From Betaproteobacteria bacterium (lineage in GTDB: Bacteria; Pseudomonadota; Gammaproteobacteria; Burkholderiales; Usitatibacteraceae), in the NCBI GenBank assembly GCA_016711875.1, contig JADJSD010000001.1, positions 1,426,001-1,490,000 on the forward strand: a stretch of DNA of 64,000 nucleotides, given 5' to 3'. Made by a program: the position numbers and the translations under genes. Within the stretch, counting starts at the first letter, position 1; each line of letters starts with the position of its first letter. Shown one piece after another: positions 1 to 7,261 of the stretch. The notes below the pieces were generated by a model. That model had not been told where the DNA came from, did no database searches, and was given only the letters and a program-made list of their open reading frames with translations.

Positions 1-999
1 CTCATGGTGGATGTGGAGGTGCGCCGCTTCGGGCTCGAGGCCGCCGTCGCCTCGCTCGCGAAGAAGCTCGGCATCCCCGTCGTGACCAGTCTCATGGGCC
101 GCGGCCTCCTCGAGGGCACGGACGCGCCGCTCGTGGGCACCTACCTGGGGCTCGCGGGCACGCCCGAGGTCTCGCGGCTCGTGGAGGAGTCGGACGGCCT
201 GCTCCTGCTGGGCGTGATCGTCTCCGACACGAACTTCGGCGTCTCGGCGAGCCGCGTGGACCTGCGCCGCGCCATCCTCGCGCTCGATCGCGAGGTGCGG
301 CTGGGCTTCCATACCTATGCCGACATCCCGCTCTCGCGCCTGGTCGAGGCGCTCCTCGCGCGGGCGACGCCGCTCGCGAAAGCCCGTGCCGTCGCGCCCG
401 TCGAGGCGCCGCGCGGCCTGGTGAGGGACGGCACGGCGCCGGAGCCCACCGACGTGGCACGCGCGCTCAACGACCTGATGGACTCCCGGGGCCGCATGCC
501 CGTCGCCACCGACGTCGGCGATTGCCTCTTCACCGCCATGGACCTGCAGCGCACGGACCACGTGGCCCCCGGCTACTACGCGAGCATGGGTTTCGGCGTG
601 CCCGCGGGGCTGGGCGTGCAGGCCGCGAGCGGCCGGCGTCCCGTGATCCTGGTGGGCGACGGCGCCTTCCAGATGACGGGCATGGAGCTCGGCCATTGCG
701 CCCGCCACGGTTGGGACCCGATCGTCGTGGTGCTCAACAACGGCGGCTGGGGGATGCTGCGCGCCTTCCGGCCCGACGCGGCCTACAACGCGCTCGGCAC
801 CTGGGACTACGCGACGATGGCGCCGGCGATGGGCGGGGTGGGGCACCGCGTGACGACGCGCGCGGAACTGGGCGCGGCGCTGGAAATCGCGGGGCGGGAG
901 CGGGGACGCTTCCACCTGCTCGACGTGCGCATCGCGCCGGGGGCGCTATCGGGAACCCTGCGGCGCTTCGCGGAGGCGGTGTCGCGCGTGTCGGGTTGA
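1..999 (+). CDS. Thiamine-diphosphate-dependent decarboxylase (indolepyruvate/phenylpyruvate type), 3' part
   Basis: The frame is open from the first base, so the true start lies outside the window; about 332 C-terminal residues are present of an expected 530-560. They cover the central domain and the ThDP-binding C-terminal domain. The ThDP motif is clear: GDG at bases 655-663, about 26 residues later NN near 735-740, followed by GGWGMLRAF. This layout belongs to the acetolactate synthase/pyruvate decarboxylase superfamily, and the C-terminal half most resembles indolepyruvate or phenylpyruvate decarboxylases, which form aryl acetaldehydes. Benzoylformate decarboxylase or another 2-oxoacid decarboxylase remains possible because the N-terminal substrate region is missing. 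The stop is followed at once by an inverted-repeat element. Confidence 0.8.
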   Translation, partial: LMVDVEVRRFGLEAAVASLAKKLGIPVVTSLMGRGLLEGTDAPLVGTYLGLAGTPEVSRLVEESDGLLLLGVIVSDTNFGVSASRVDLRRAILALDREVRLGFHTYADIPLSRLVEALLARATPLAKARAVAPVEAPRGLVRDGTAPEPTDVARALNDLMDSRGRMPVATDVGDCLFTAMDLQRTDHVAPGYYASMGFGVPAGLGVQAASGRRPVILVGDGAFQMTGMELGHCARHGWDPIVVVLNNGGWGMLRAFRPDAAYNALGTWDYATMAPAMGGVGHRVTTRAELGAALEIAGRERGRFHLLDVRIAPGALSGTLRRFAEAVSRVSG

Positions 1000-1186
1000 A
1001 GGCTTGGGAACCGCAGATGAACCGTGGTCGCGAAGCGCCGGCAAACCAACATCCTGAACGCAGATGGCTTGTGATTCGTTGAGAGCGTGCTGATGGTGAA
1101 TATCCAGATATTCACCAAGGGCACGGCCTGATCTCATCCACGAATCATCTGTGTTCATCCGTGTTCATCTGTGGTTCCAACGCCTT
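999..1186. repeat. MITE-like inverted-repeat element
   Basis: The gap between the ThDP enzyme and dacB is bounded by imperfect 24 bp inverted repeats, 999-1022 and 1163-1186, matching at 21 of 24 positions around the core GGAACC(G/A)CAGATGAAC. Nested inside are a second inverted pair (AACGCAGATG near 1056, CATCTGTGTT near 1147) and a perfect 11 bp stem at 1094-1104/1107-1117 with a 2-base loop. GTGTTCATC occurs twice in tandem at the right end. The element has no credible ORF and is less GC-rich than its flanks. It looks like a non-autonomous palindromic repeat; it could also fold as a bidirectional terminator between the two convergent genes. Confidence 0.6.
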
Positions 1187-1203
1187 TGACCTGCCGTCGC
1201 CGC

Positions 1204-2592
1204 TCAGCGGCTCTTCCACGCCCACTCGACTAACGCGTCGAGCGCTGGCTGCGCGCGATTGGCGTTCTCGTGGTTCACGATCATCACGACGAGGCGCCTC
1301 TCGCCGGCCGGCGTGAGCACGTAGCCCGCGACACTCTGCACGCCCGTGAGCGTGCCGCCCTTCAGGTGCGCCTGGCCCGCGAAGGCGCCGTTCTTCAGCT
1401 TGAACGTGCCGTCCACCGCATAGAGCGAAAGCGAGGAAACGAGCTCGGGCATCGCGGGACTCGTCCACGCGGCCTTCAGCACGCCCGCGAGGCTCGAGGC
1501 GCTGATGCGTTCGGCGCGGGACAGGCCGGAGCCGTTCTCGATGACGAGTTCCGGCGCGCTCACGCCTTTCGAAGCGAGCCAGTCGCGCACGACCTTGTCG
1601 CTCGCCTTCGCCTCGCCCGGCGCGCCGTTTCTCGCGGAGAGGGCGAGGAAGAGCTGGCGCGCCATCACGTTGTTGGAATGCTTGTTCACGTCGCGCACGA
1701 GCTGCGCGAGGGGCTCGGATTCGAAGCGCAGGACCGGCTTCGCATTCGCGGGCGTCGGCGCGGCGCGCACCTTCCCCGAGAACTTGCCACCGGTCTCGCT
1801 CCAGAGCCAGCGGAAGAGCGCCTCGGCATAGCGGTCCTGGTCGAAGACGGACAGGGGCAGGAACTTCTCGCCGCAGTCCGCCGGATAGGTGCCGGTGAAT
1901 TCGGCGATGGCGAGGAGCCCGCTTTCCTCGATCGTGTACTTGAGGTTCCGGCGCCAGTTGCCGCAGGGCTCTTTCACCACCTTCAGGCGCGAGAGCACCT
2001 CCACCGTCGGGAAGTCCGGCTCGGCGAGCACCGTGACGCCTGTCGCGTCCGGGATGAAGCGGAAGGCGATGGCCTTGTAGTGCAGCAGCAAGGCGTCCGG
2101 GCCGACGTTGTAGGCTCGCCGCGCCTCGCCGTCGAACTTCGCCGGATCGTGGGACGAGGTCCCGAAGAAGGATCGGTCGAGGATCACGTCGCCGCGGATC
2201 TCGCGGATGCCGCGCGCGCGCACCTGCCGTACGAGCTGCCAGAGGCGCTCGTAGGTGAGCTTCGGGTCGCCGCCGCCCTTGAGCACGAGGTCGCCCTCGA
2301 GCACGCCGCCCGACGGCTCGGCCGTGGCGAGCACCTGGGTGGTGAACGCATGCGCGGGCCCCAGCAGGTCGAGCGCGGCGAAGGTCGTGACCAGCTTGAT
2401 GGTCGAGGCGGGATTGAGCGCCTTGCCGGCGTTGTGCTCGAGGAGCCGCTTGCCGCCCGTCACCGGCTCCACCACGGCGCCGACCGCGGATTCGGGGACG
2501 CCGGCCTTCGCGAGCGCGTCGCGGACGGTGGGCGGGAGCTGCGCCAGCGCGAGGGCCGGGCAGAGGAGGGCGAGGGCGAGCAGGGCTTTCAA
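1204..2592 (-). CDS. dacB: D-alanyl-D-alanine carboxypeptidase/endopeptidase (PBP4, DacB)
   Basis: This 462-residue periplasmic serine peptidase trims or cleaves peptide crosslinks in peptidoglycan. The TTG start at 2592 gives a clean signal peptide, MKALLALALLCPALALA, and overlaps the bioA stop as TTGA, so the two genes are translationally coupled. The penicillin-binding motifs are in order: SxxK as S63-T-I-K66, SxN as S306-N-N308, and a third box K411-G-G413 where PBP4 proteins normally carry KTG. Length and the long insertion between motifs 1 and 2 fit family S13. The Thr to Gly change in the third box is unusual and may alter activity or beta-lactam binding. Confidence 0.93.
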   Translation of the reverse strand: MKALLALALLCPALALAQLPPTVRDALAKAGVPESAVGAVVEPVTGGKRLLEHNAGKALNPASTIKLVTTFAALDLLGPAHAFTTQVLATAEPSGGVLEGDLVLKGGGDPKLTYERLWQLVRQVRARGIREIRGDVILDRSFFGTSSHDPAKFDGEARRAYNVGPDALLLHYKAIAFRFIPDATGVTVLAEPDFPTVEVLSRLKVVKEPCGNWRRNLKYTIEESGLLAIAEFTGTYPADCGEKFLPLSVFDQDRYAEALFRWLWSETGGKFSGKVRAAPTPANAKPVLRFESEPLAQLVRDVNKHSNNVMARQLFLALSARNGAPGEAKASDKVVRDWLASKGVSAPELVIENGSGLSRAERISASSLAGVLKAAWTSPAMPELVSSLSLYAVDGTFKLKNGAFAGQAHLKGGTLTGVQSVAGYVLTPAGERRLVVMIVNHENANRAQPALDALVEWAWKSR

Positions 2593-3941
2593 CGGCGTCC
2601 CCAGCGGTGGGCGATCGCGATGCCGGCCTTCACGAGCGTCGCGAAGGCCTCGTCGTCGATCACGTAGGGCGGCATGAAGTAGACGGTGTTCCCGATGGGT
2701 CGCAGGAGCGCGCCGTCGGCGAGCGCCGATTCGAAGGCGAGGCGGGCGAACTGCGTCTCGTCCGTGTCCACCTCGAAGGCCCAGATCATCCCGAGGCGGC
2801 GCAGGTTCCGCACTCCGGGCTGGTGCGCGAGCGGGGCCGCGATGAGGTCGAAGCGTTCCGCCTTCTCGCGGTTGGCGCGGATCACGTCGCCTTCCTCGAA
2901 AAGATCCAGCACGGCGAGCGCCGCGCGGCAGGCGATCGGGTTGCCGGTGTACGAGTGGGAATGCAGGAAGCCGCGCGCCGTGTCGTCGTCCCAGAAGGAC
3001 GCGTAGACCTCGTCGGTGGATAGCACGCACGAGAGCGGGAGGAACCCGCCCGTGATGCCCTTCGAAAGACAGAGCAGGTCCGGCGCGATGCCCGCCTGCT
3101 CGCACGCGAACATCGTCCCGGTGCGCCCGAAGCCCGTCATGATCTCGTCGGCGATGAGCAGGACCTCGTGGCGCGTGCACAGCTCGCGCGCGAGGCGCAG
3201 GTACTCCGGGTGATACATGCGCATTCCGCTCGCGCCCTGAACGAGCGGCTCGACGATGAAGGCCGCGATGCGGTCGCCCTCGTCCTCCAGGAGCCGCGCG
3301 AGCGCCGCGGCCGCCTCCACGGCGCAGGGCTCGGAGCAGGACTCGCGGCCCTGCGGTCCGTTCGACGGAAAGGGCGCCTGCAGGTTGCCGCGCAAGAGCG
3401 GCGCGTAGGCATCGCGGAAGACCGGCACGTCGGTGACCGAGAGCGCGCCCACCGTCTCGCCGTGATAGCCGCCCTGCAGGGCCACGAACCGGTTCTTGCC
3501 CGGCCGGCCCCGGTTGGCCCAGTGGTGGAAGGCCATCTTGAGCGCGATCTCCGTGGCCGAGGCGCCGTCCGAGGCGTAGAAGGCGTGGCCGAGCCTGCCC
3601 GGCGCGATCGCCGAAAGCCGCTCCGAAAGCGCCACCACCGGTTCGTGCGTGAAGCCGGCGAGCATCGCGTGCTCGAGCGAGGCGGCCTGCTCCGCGATGG
3701 CGGCGGCGATTCGCGGATGGCCGTGGCCGAAGAGATTCACCCACCAGGAGCTCACGCCGTCCACGAACCGGCGGCCCTCGACGTCCTCGAGCCATGCACC
3801 GGAAGCGCGCGCGATCGGCACCAGCGCAAAGCGCTCGTGATGCTTCATCTGCGTGCATGGGTGCCAGACGGCGGCGAGGGAGCGGGCGACGAGGTCGGCG
3901 TTGCGGGTCACGGCGAGGGTCTTCGGCACGAGGACCGCCAT
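2589..3941 (-). CDS. bioA: Adenosylmethionine-8-amino-7-oxononanoate aminotransferase (BioA)
   Basis: A 450-residue class III PLP aminotransferase of biotin synthesis that uses S-adenosylmethionine as amino donor to make 7,8-diaminopelargonate. Family hallmarks visible are WHPCTQM near residue 26, GVSSWWVNLFGHGHP near 62, the PLP-pocket ADE(I)MTGFGRTG with D265, and the Schiff-base lysine K294 in LSKGITGGF. Length is normal. It is the first gene of a two-gene minus-strand unit with dacB; no other bio gene is in the window, so the biotin pathway is split in this genome. The ATG start at 3941 gives the standard N-terminus. Confidence 0.95.
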   Translation of the reverse strand: MAVLVPKTLAVTRNADLVARSLAAVWHPCTQMKHHERFALVPIARASGAWLEDVEGRRFVDGVSSWWVNLFGHGHPRIAAAIAEQAASLEHAMLAGFTHEPVVALSERLSAIAPGRLGHAFYASDGASATEIALKMAFHHWANRGRPGKNRFVALQGGYHGETVGALSVTDVPVFRDAYAPLLRGNLQAPFPSNGPQGRESCSEPCAVEAAAALARLLEDEGDRIAAFIVEPLVQGASGMRMYHPEYLRLARELCTRHEVLLIADEIMTGFGRTGTMFACEQAGIAPDLLCLSKGITGGFLPLSCVLSTDEVYASFWDDDTARGFLHSHSYTGNPIACRAALAVLDLFEEGDVIRANREKAERFDLIAAPLAHQPGVRNLRRLGMIWAFEVDTDETQFARLAFESALADGALLRPIGNTVYFMPPYVIDDEAFATLVKAGIAIAHRWGRR

Positions 3942-4119
3942 TCTAGCGGCGCGCGGTGCAAGGCGCGGCTTGGCAACCGATGCGGTCGACTGCTAGCAAC
4001 ACGGCGCGCGCGATCCATGCGACATATCGACCGCGCACGGGCCTTGCTTGTGCCCACTGGCGATTGCGGTGTCTGGTTTCTGCATCAGGTTATCGACAAC
4101 TGACGGAGGGACTCATTCC

Positions 4120-4752
4120 ATGCAACTGCTCGACTGCATCGAGACGCAACTGCTCTCGAACCGCCTGCCCCTCGTAGGCGTGAGCGTGGCGGCGGTGCCC
4201 CACGCGAACACCCCGGTGGTCCTCACCCTGCACTGGCACGGCTTCGTGGAGACCCGGCTCGCGGACATCACGGACGCGAACGTCGTCGCCTACCAGCCGG
4301 TGCCCAGCTCGGCCCTGCAGGTGAACGAGCGCTGGGACCGGCTCGAGGACCTGGAGAACGCCATTCTCGACGTGGCCTGGGAGCTGGGTTCCTGGGATCT
4401 CGCGCGGCAGGAGGCGAAGCCCTTCGTCCGCCCGGGCGGCACGGCGCGGGAATCCTTCGACTGCATGAACGCCTTCGGCAACCCGCCGGTGCTGATCGAG
4501 GGCCAGCCGCCGGTGGTGGCGGAGGTGCCCGACGGCGAGGACCTCATCGACGCGGCCGGGCGCGGGGGTTACGTGCAGTGGATGTTCCGCCCGGTGCGCG
4601 GCGGGCTCTGGGCGGAGGTGGCGGACGACGTGACGCTCCAGGAAGGCGGGTACCGCAACCCGCCCTGCCCGCACCTGGCCGCCCCGACGAAGCCGGGCAA
4701 GGCGCGCCGGGTGGTGTACCAGTTCGGGCGGAGCGAGAAGCTCATCGGGTGA
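4120..4752 (+). CDS. Conserved-looking protein of unknown function (210 aa)
   Basis: I do not recognise this family. The ATG at 4120 is chosen over an upstream in-frame ATG (4048) because GGAGGG lies about 10 bases before it. The product is acidic and tryptophan-rich, with no signal peptide or membrane segment, so it is probably cytoplasmic. Codon usage and GC match the neighbours. It stands alone between divergent bioA and the DsrC-like gene. The upstream gap (3942-4119) shows no sure promoter and nothing else I can identify. Confidence 0.72.
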   Translation: MQLLDCIETQLLSNRLPLVGVSVAAVPHANTPVVLTLHWHGFVETRLADITDANVVAYQPVPSSALQVNERWDRLEDLENAILDVAWELGSWDLARQEAKPFVRPGGTARESFDCMNAFGNPPVLIEGQPPVVAEVPDGEDLIDAAGRGGYVQWMFRPVRGGLWAEVADDVTLQEGGYRNPPCPHLAAPTKPGKARRVVYQFGRSEKLIG

Positions 4753-4852
4753 TACGCCGGGATACGCCTTCTACCCGGTCGGGGTCGCCCATCGGCGCCG
4801 TTGACCGGGGCGCGCAAGCCGCTATCATGCGGCCATGGAAGGTGCATTCACG

Positions 4853-5161
4853 ATGCCGCTTCTCGATGCGGACGGATACCTGGTCGAGCCCCGCGAATGG
4901 ACGGAGGCGGCGGCCGTGGAACTCGCGCGCCGCGAGGGCATCGCCCTCACCGACGAGCATTGGGAGGTGATCCGCTTCATGCGCGCCTGGTACGACGAGC
5001 ACCAGGTCGCCGCCGACGCGCGCTTCGTGATCCGGCACCTGCAACGGCGCCAGGGCGAAGGCGCGCGCAACCGGCTCTTCGAGCTCTTTCCCTACGGCTA
5101 CCCCGGGCAGGCCTGCCGGATCGCCGGCATGCGCAGGCCCCGGGCCTGGAGCACCGGCTAG
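4853..5161 (+). CDS. DsrC/TusE-family sulfur-relay protein lacking the penultimate cysteine
   Basis: About 102 residues from the ATG at 4853 (preceded by GAAGGTG) or 108 from an ATG at 4835. The fold signature is clear: DADGYLVEPREW at the start, GIALTDEHWEVIRFMR mid-protein, and a C-terminal arm with GYPGQACRIAGM. DsrC and TusE proteins carry sulfur on a penultimate cysteine of this arm, at the end of a KPxGCV-like tail. Here the upstream arm cysteine is kept, but the tail reads RPRAWSTG with Trp at the expected cysteine position and no other cysteine. Neither alternative frame restores the tail. It may be a regulatory DsrC-like protein rather than an active persulfide carrier. Confidence 0.82.
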   Translation: MPLLDADGYLVEPREWTEAAAVELARREGIALTDEHWEVIRFMRAWYDEHQVAADARFVIRHLQRRQGEGARNRLFELFPYGYPGQACRIAGMRRPRAWSTG

Positions 5162-5188
5162 GCGCGGCGCCGGCCGGCCGCGATCGCC

Positions 5189-6649
5189 TCAGCCGGTGGC
5201 CTTCGTCGCCTCCTCGCGTGCGCGTGCGCGTTCGGCTTCCTGCTCCGCCACGAGCTTGTACGCCATGTAGTACTTGTAGATGTTCGAGACGTAGGTGACG
5301 GTCTCGGCGCCGATCTTGTCGGCCGTCACGAGCTCCACGTGCCTGAACCAGCGGTTCGGGTCGAGGCCGCGCTTCGCCGCCTCCGCTCGCAGGCCCTTCA
5401 TGCGCCCGGGCCCGCAGTTGTACGAGGCGAAGGTGAAGAGCGCCTTGTCGAGGTCCGTCATCGGCTCCTTGGCGTAGAAGGTGTTCATCATGAAGCGCAT
5501 GTACTTCACGCCCGCGTGGATGTTCGGCTCGAGCTGCGCGATGTCGCCGACCGCGAGGTCCTTGCCGGTCGCGGGCATCACCTGCATCACGCCGATGGCG
5601 CCCACGGGGCTCTTCGCGCCCTGGTCCAGGCGCGATTCCTGGAAGCCCTGCGCCATCATGAGCAGGTGGTCCATCTCGTAGCGGCCGGCGTACTTGCGGA
5701 AGAGCTCCACCACCTGGCGGTACTTGCGCATCTCGGCGTCGTCGGTGGCGGCTTTCAGGCGCCGCGGGTCGTTCAGGTAGCGCTTCATCACGCTGCGGCC
5801 GAAGGTCCCGTCGCGGTGCTTCGCGATGAACGCGTCGAGCTGCGCCTTGAGCAGCGGGCTGCCCTCGCGGAGGGCCCAGGCCACCCGGCCGCCGGTCGCG
5901 ACGGCTGCGCCCTCGTTCACCTTCACCTTGCGGTACACCTTCGACCAGAAGGCGGCCTTGTGGCTGTCGATCACCAGGTGGTCGACGAGATTCACCTCGA
6001 GCATCTCCATGAGGTCCTCGTCCTCGAGGTCGTCGGGCGCCTCGCGCAGCTTCACCGGCGCCTTGCCCGCACGGGCGAGCCGGGCGTTCAGCTCGACCAG
6101 GTGCTCCCAGTAGGACGATGACTTGCGCACGTAGACCTCGCGGCCCGAGAGATCCTCCGCGGACGCGAGGGACGCCGCTTTCGGGCTCGAGAGGATCACC
6201 TCGCTCACGTTCTCGAGCGTGGGCGAGGTGAAGTCGACCAGCTTGTCGCGCGCGTCGGTCACCGTGAGGTTGGCGGCGGCGACGTCGCCCCGGCCCTTCA
6301 CCAGGGCCGTTAGGAGCTCCTCGCGCGGCACGGGAATGAAGACGACGTGGAACTTGAGCGCCCGGGTCTTCAGCCGCTTGTTGGTCTCTTCCTCGAACAG
6401 CCGGAAGGTGTCGTAGGTGATGCCGCGCTGGACGCCCTTCTCGACGAAGTAGTTCGTCTTGTTGGGAACGACGAGCACCCGCAGCGTGCGTCGCTTCTCG
6501 ATCCCGTCCCAGTCGCCGGTCCAGTCGCGCAACTGGGTGGACATCGTGCCCGGGGGCTGCGCGGGGGCGGCGGGACGATCCGCGGCGAGGAGCGCCGGGG
6601 CGACAAGGGCGCTGGCCATGACGACGAGCAGGCGGACGGTAAGGCGCAT
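5189..6649 (-). CDS. mltF: Membrane-bound lytic murein transglycosylase F-like (MltF)
   Basis: A 486-residue periplasmic enzyme that cleaves the MurNAc-GlcNAc bond to give 1,6-anhydromuramyl products. It has an N-terminal signal peptide (about residues 1-23), a family 3 solute-binding-like regulatory domain (about 55-290), and a C-terminal SLT catalytic domain (about 318-440) with catalytic Glu338 in GFQESRLDQ, followed by GAIGVMQVMPATG and SYNCGPGRM. This two-domain order is diagnostic of MltF. A charged Glu/Arg/Ala tail ends the protein. It is convergent with the DsrC-like gene (27 base gap) and divergent from groESL. Membrane attachment through the uncleaved N-terminus is inferred. Confidence 0.9.
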   Translation of the reverse strand: MRLTVRLLVVMASALVAPALLAADRPAAPAQPPGTMSTQLRDWTGDWDGIEKRRTLRVLVVPNKTNYFVEKGVQRGITYDTFRLFEEETNKRLKTRALKFHVVFIPVPREELLTALVKGRGDVAAANLTVTDARDKLVDFTSPTLENVSEVILSSPKAASLASAEDLSGREVYVRKSSSYWEHLVELNARLARAGKAPVKLREAPDDLEDEDLMEMLEVNLVDHLVIDSHKAAFWSKVYRKVKVNEGAAVATGGRVAWALREGSPLLKAQLDAFIAKHRDGTFGRSVMKRYLNDPRRLKAATDDAEMRKYRQVVELFRKYAGRYEMDHLLMMAQGFQESRLDQGAKSPVGAIGVMQVMPATGKDLAVGDIAQLEPNIHAGVKYMRFMMNTFYAKEPMTDLDKALFTFASYNCGPGRMKGLRAEAAKRGLDPNRWFRHVELVTADKIGAETVTYVSNIYKYYMAYKLVAEQEAERARAREEATKATG

Positions 6650-6793
6650 GGAGCTTCCTCGGGCAGGAGACGCGTGGATGGAAAAGCGTACGGCAGATCG
6701 CCGCCGGGGGCGAGACAGGTCGGAAATGAAAGCGCTTACTTACCTTCAAATAATTGAATGTAATAGCATTTACGGGTTCGCTTTCGCTCCCTC

Positions 6794-6822
6794 TTGAAAG
6801 AACGGCCCGGCGGCACTACTAT
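6794..6822 (+). promoter_or_regulatory. groESL promoter
   Basis: TTGAAA at 6794-6799 and TACTAT at 6817-6822 are exactly 17 bases apart, a good sigma-70 type promoter. The longer CTTGAAAG (6793-6800) also matches a heat-shock sigma-32 -35 element, but no CCCCAT-type -10 is visible. The last base touches the CIRCE operator, so HrcA bound there would block initiation. Confidence 0.72.
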
Positions 6823-6848
6823 TAGCACTCGCCGCGGGTGAGTGCTAC
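6822..6848 (+). promoter_or_regulatory. CIRCE operator (HrcA-binding site)
   Basis: TTAGCACTC, nine bases, then GAGTGCTAC: 17 of the 18 arm bases match the CIRCE consensus TTAGCACTC-N9-GAGTGCTAA. It begins at the last base of the -10 hexamer and covers the start-site region of groESL, the classical position for repression by HrcA. The hrcA gene is not in the window. Confidence 0.93.
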
Positions 6849-6928
6849 TACCCCGCCGATTTCCACCGGGAACCCTTTTCCCGGTTCCCGAACCCAGTCA
6901 TCGCAAACAGAAACTGAGGAGTGAACTC

Positions 6929-7216
6929 ATGAAGCTGCGTCCTTTGCACGACCGCGTGATCGTCAAGCGCCTGGAAGAAGAGCGGAAAACCGCCTCCGGC
7001 ATCGTGATCCCCGACACCGTCGCCGAGAAGCCCGACCAGGGCGAAGTGATGGCGATCGGCCCCGGCAAGAAGAACGACGAGGGCAAGCTCTTCCCCGTCG
7101 ACGTCAAGGTCGGCGACAAGATCCTCTTCGGCAAGTACTCGGGCACCACCGTCAAGATCGACGGCGAGGAACTGCTCGTGATGCGCGAAGAAGACATCAT
7201 GGCCGTGGTCGCCTGA
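6929..7216 (+). CDS. groES: Co-chaperonin GroES
   Basis: A 95-residue Hsp10, the heptameric lid of the GroEL folding chamber. The start MKLRPLHDRVIVKR, the mobile loop region with TASGIVIPD, and the ending EELLVMREEDIMAVV are canonical. The ATG at 6929 follows a GAGGAGTGAA ribosome site. It is the first gene of the CIRCE-controlled operon; groEL starts 45 bases later. Confidence 0.98.
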   Translation: MKLRPLHDRVIVKRLEEERKTASGIVIPDTVAEKPDQGEVMAIGPGKKNDEGKLFPVDVKVGDKILFGKYSGTTVKIDGEELLVMREEDIMAVVA

Positions 7217-7261
7217 ATCCGACCCCCGAATTCAACGCATAGATAGACAGAGGAAAAGCCA

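Noticed and set aside
3942..4119. Promoter for the unknown gene at 4120
   Set aside because: TTGCGG- and TATCG-like hexamers exist but with poor spacing; not strong enough to list.
5120..5165. Frameshift as explanation of the missing DsrC cysteine
   Set aside because: Neither other frame encodes a GC(V)-like ending near this position.
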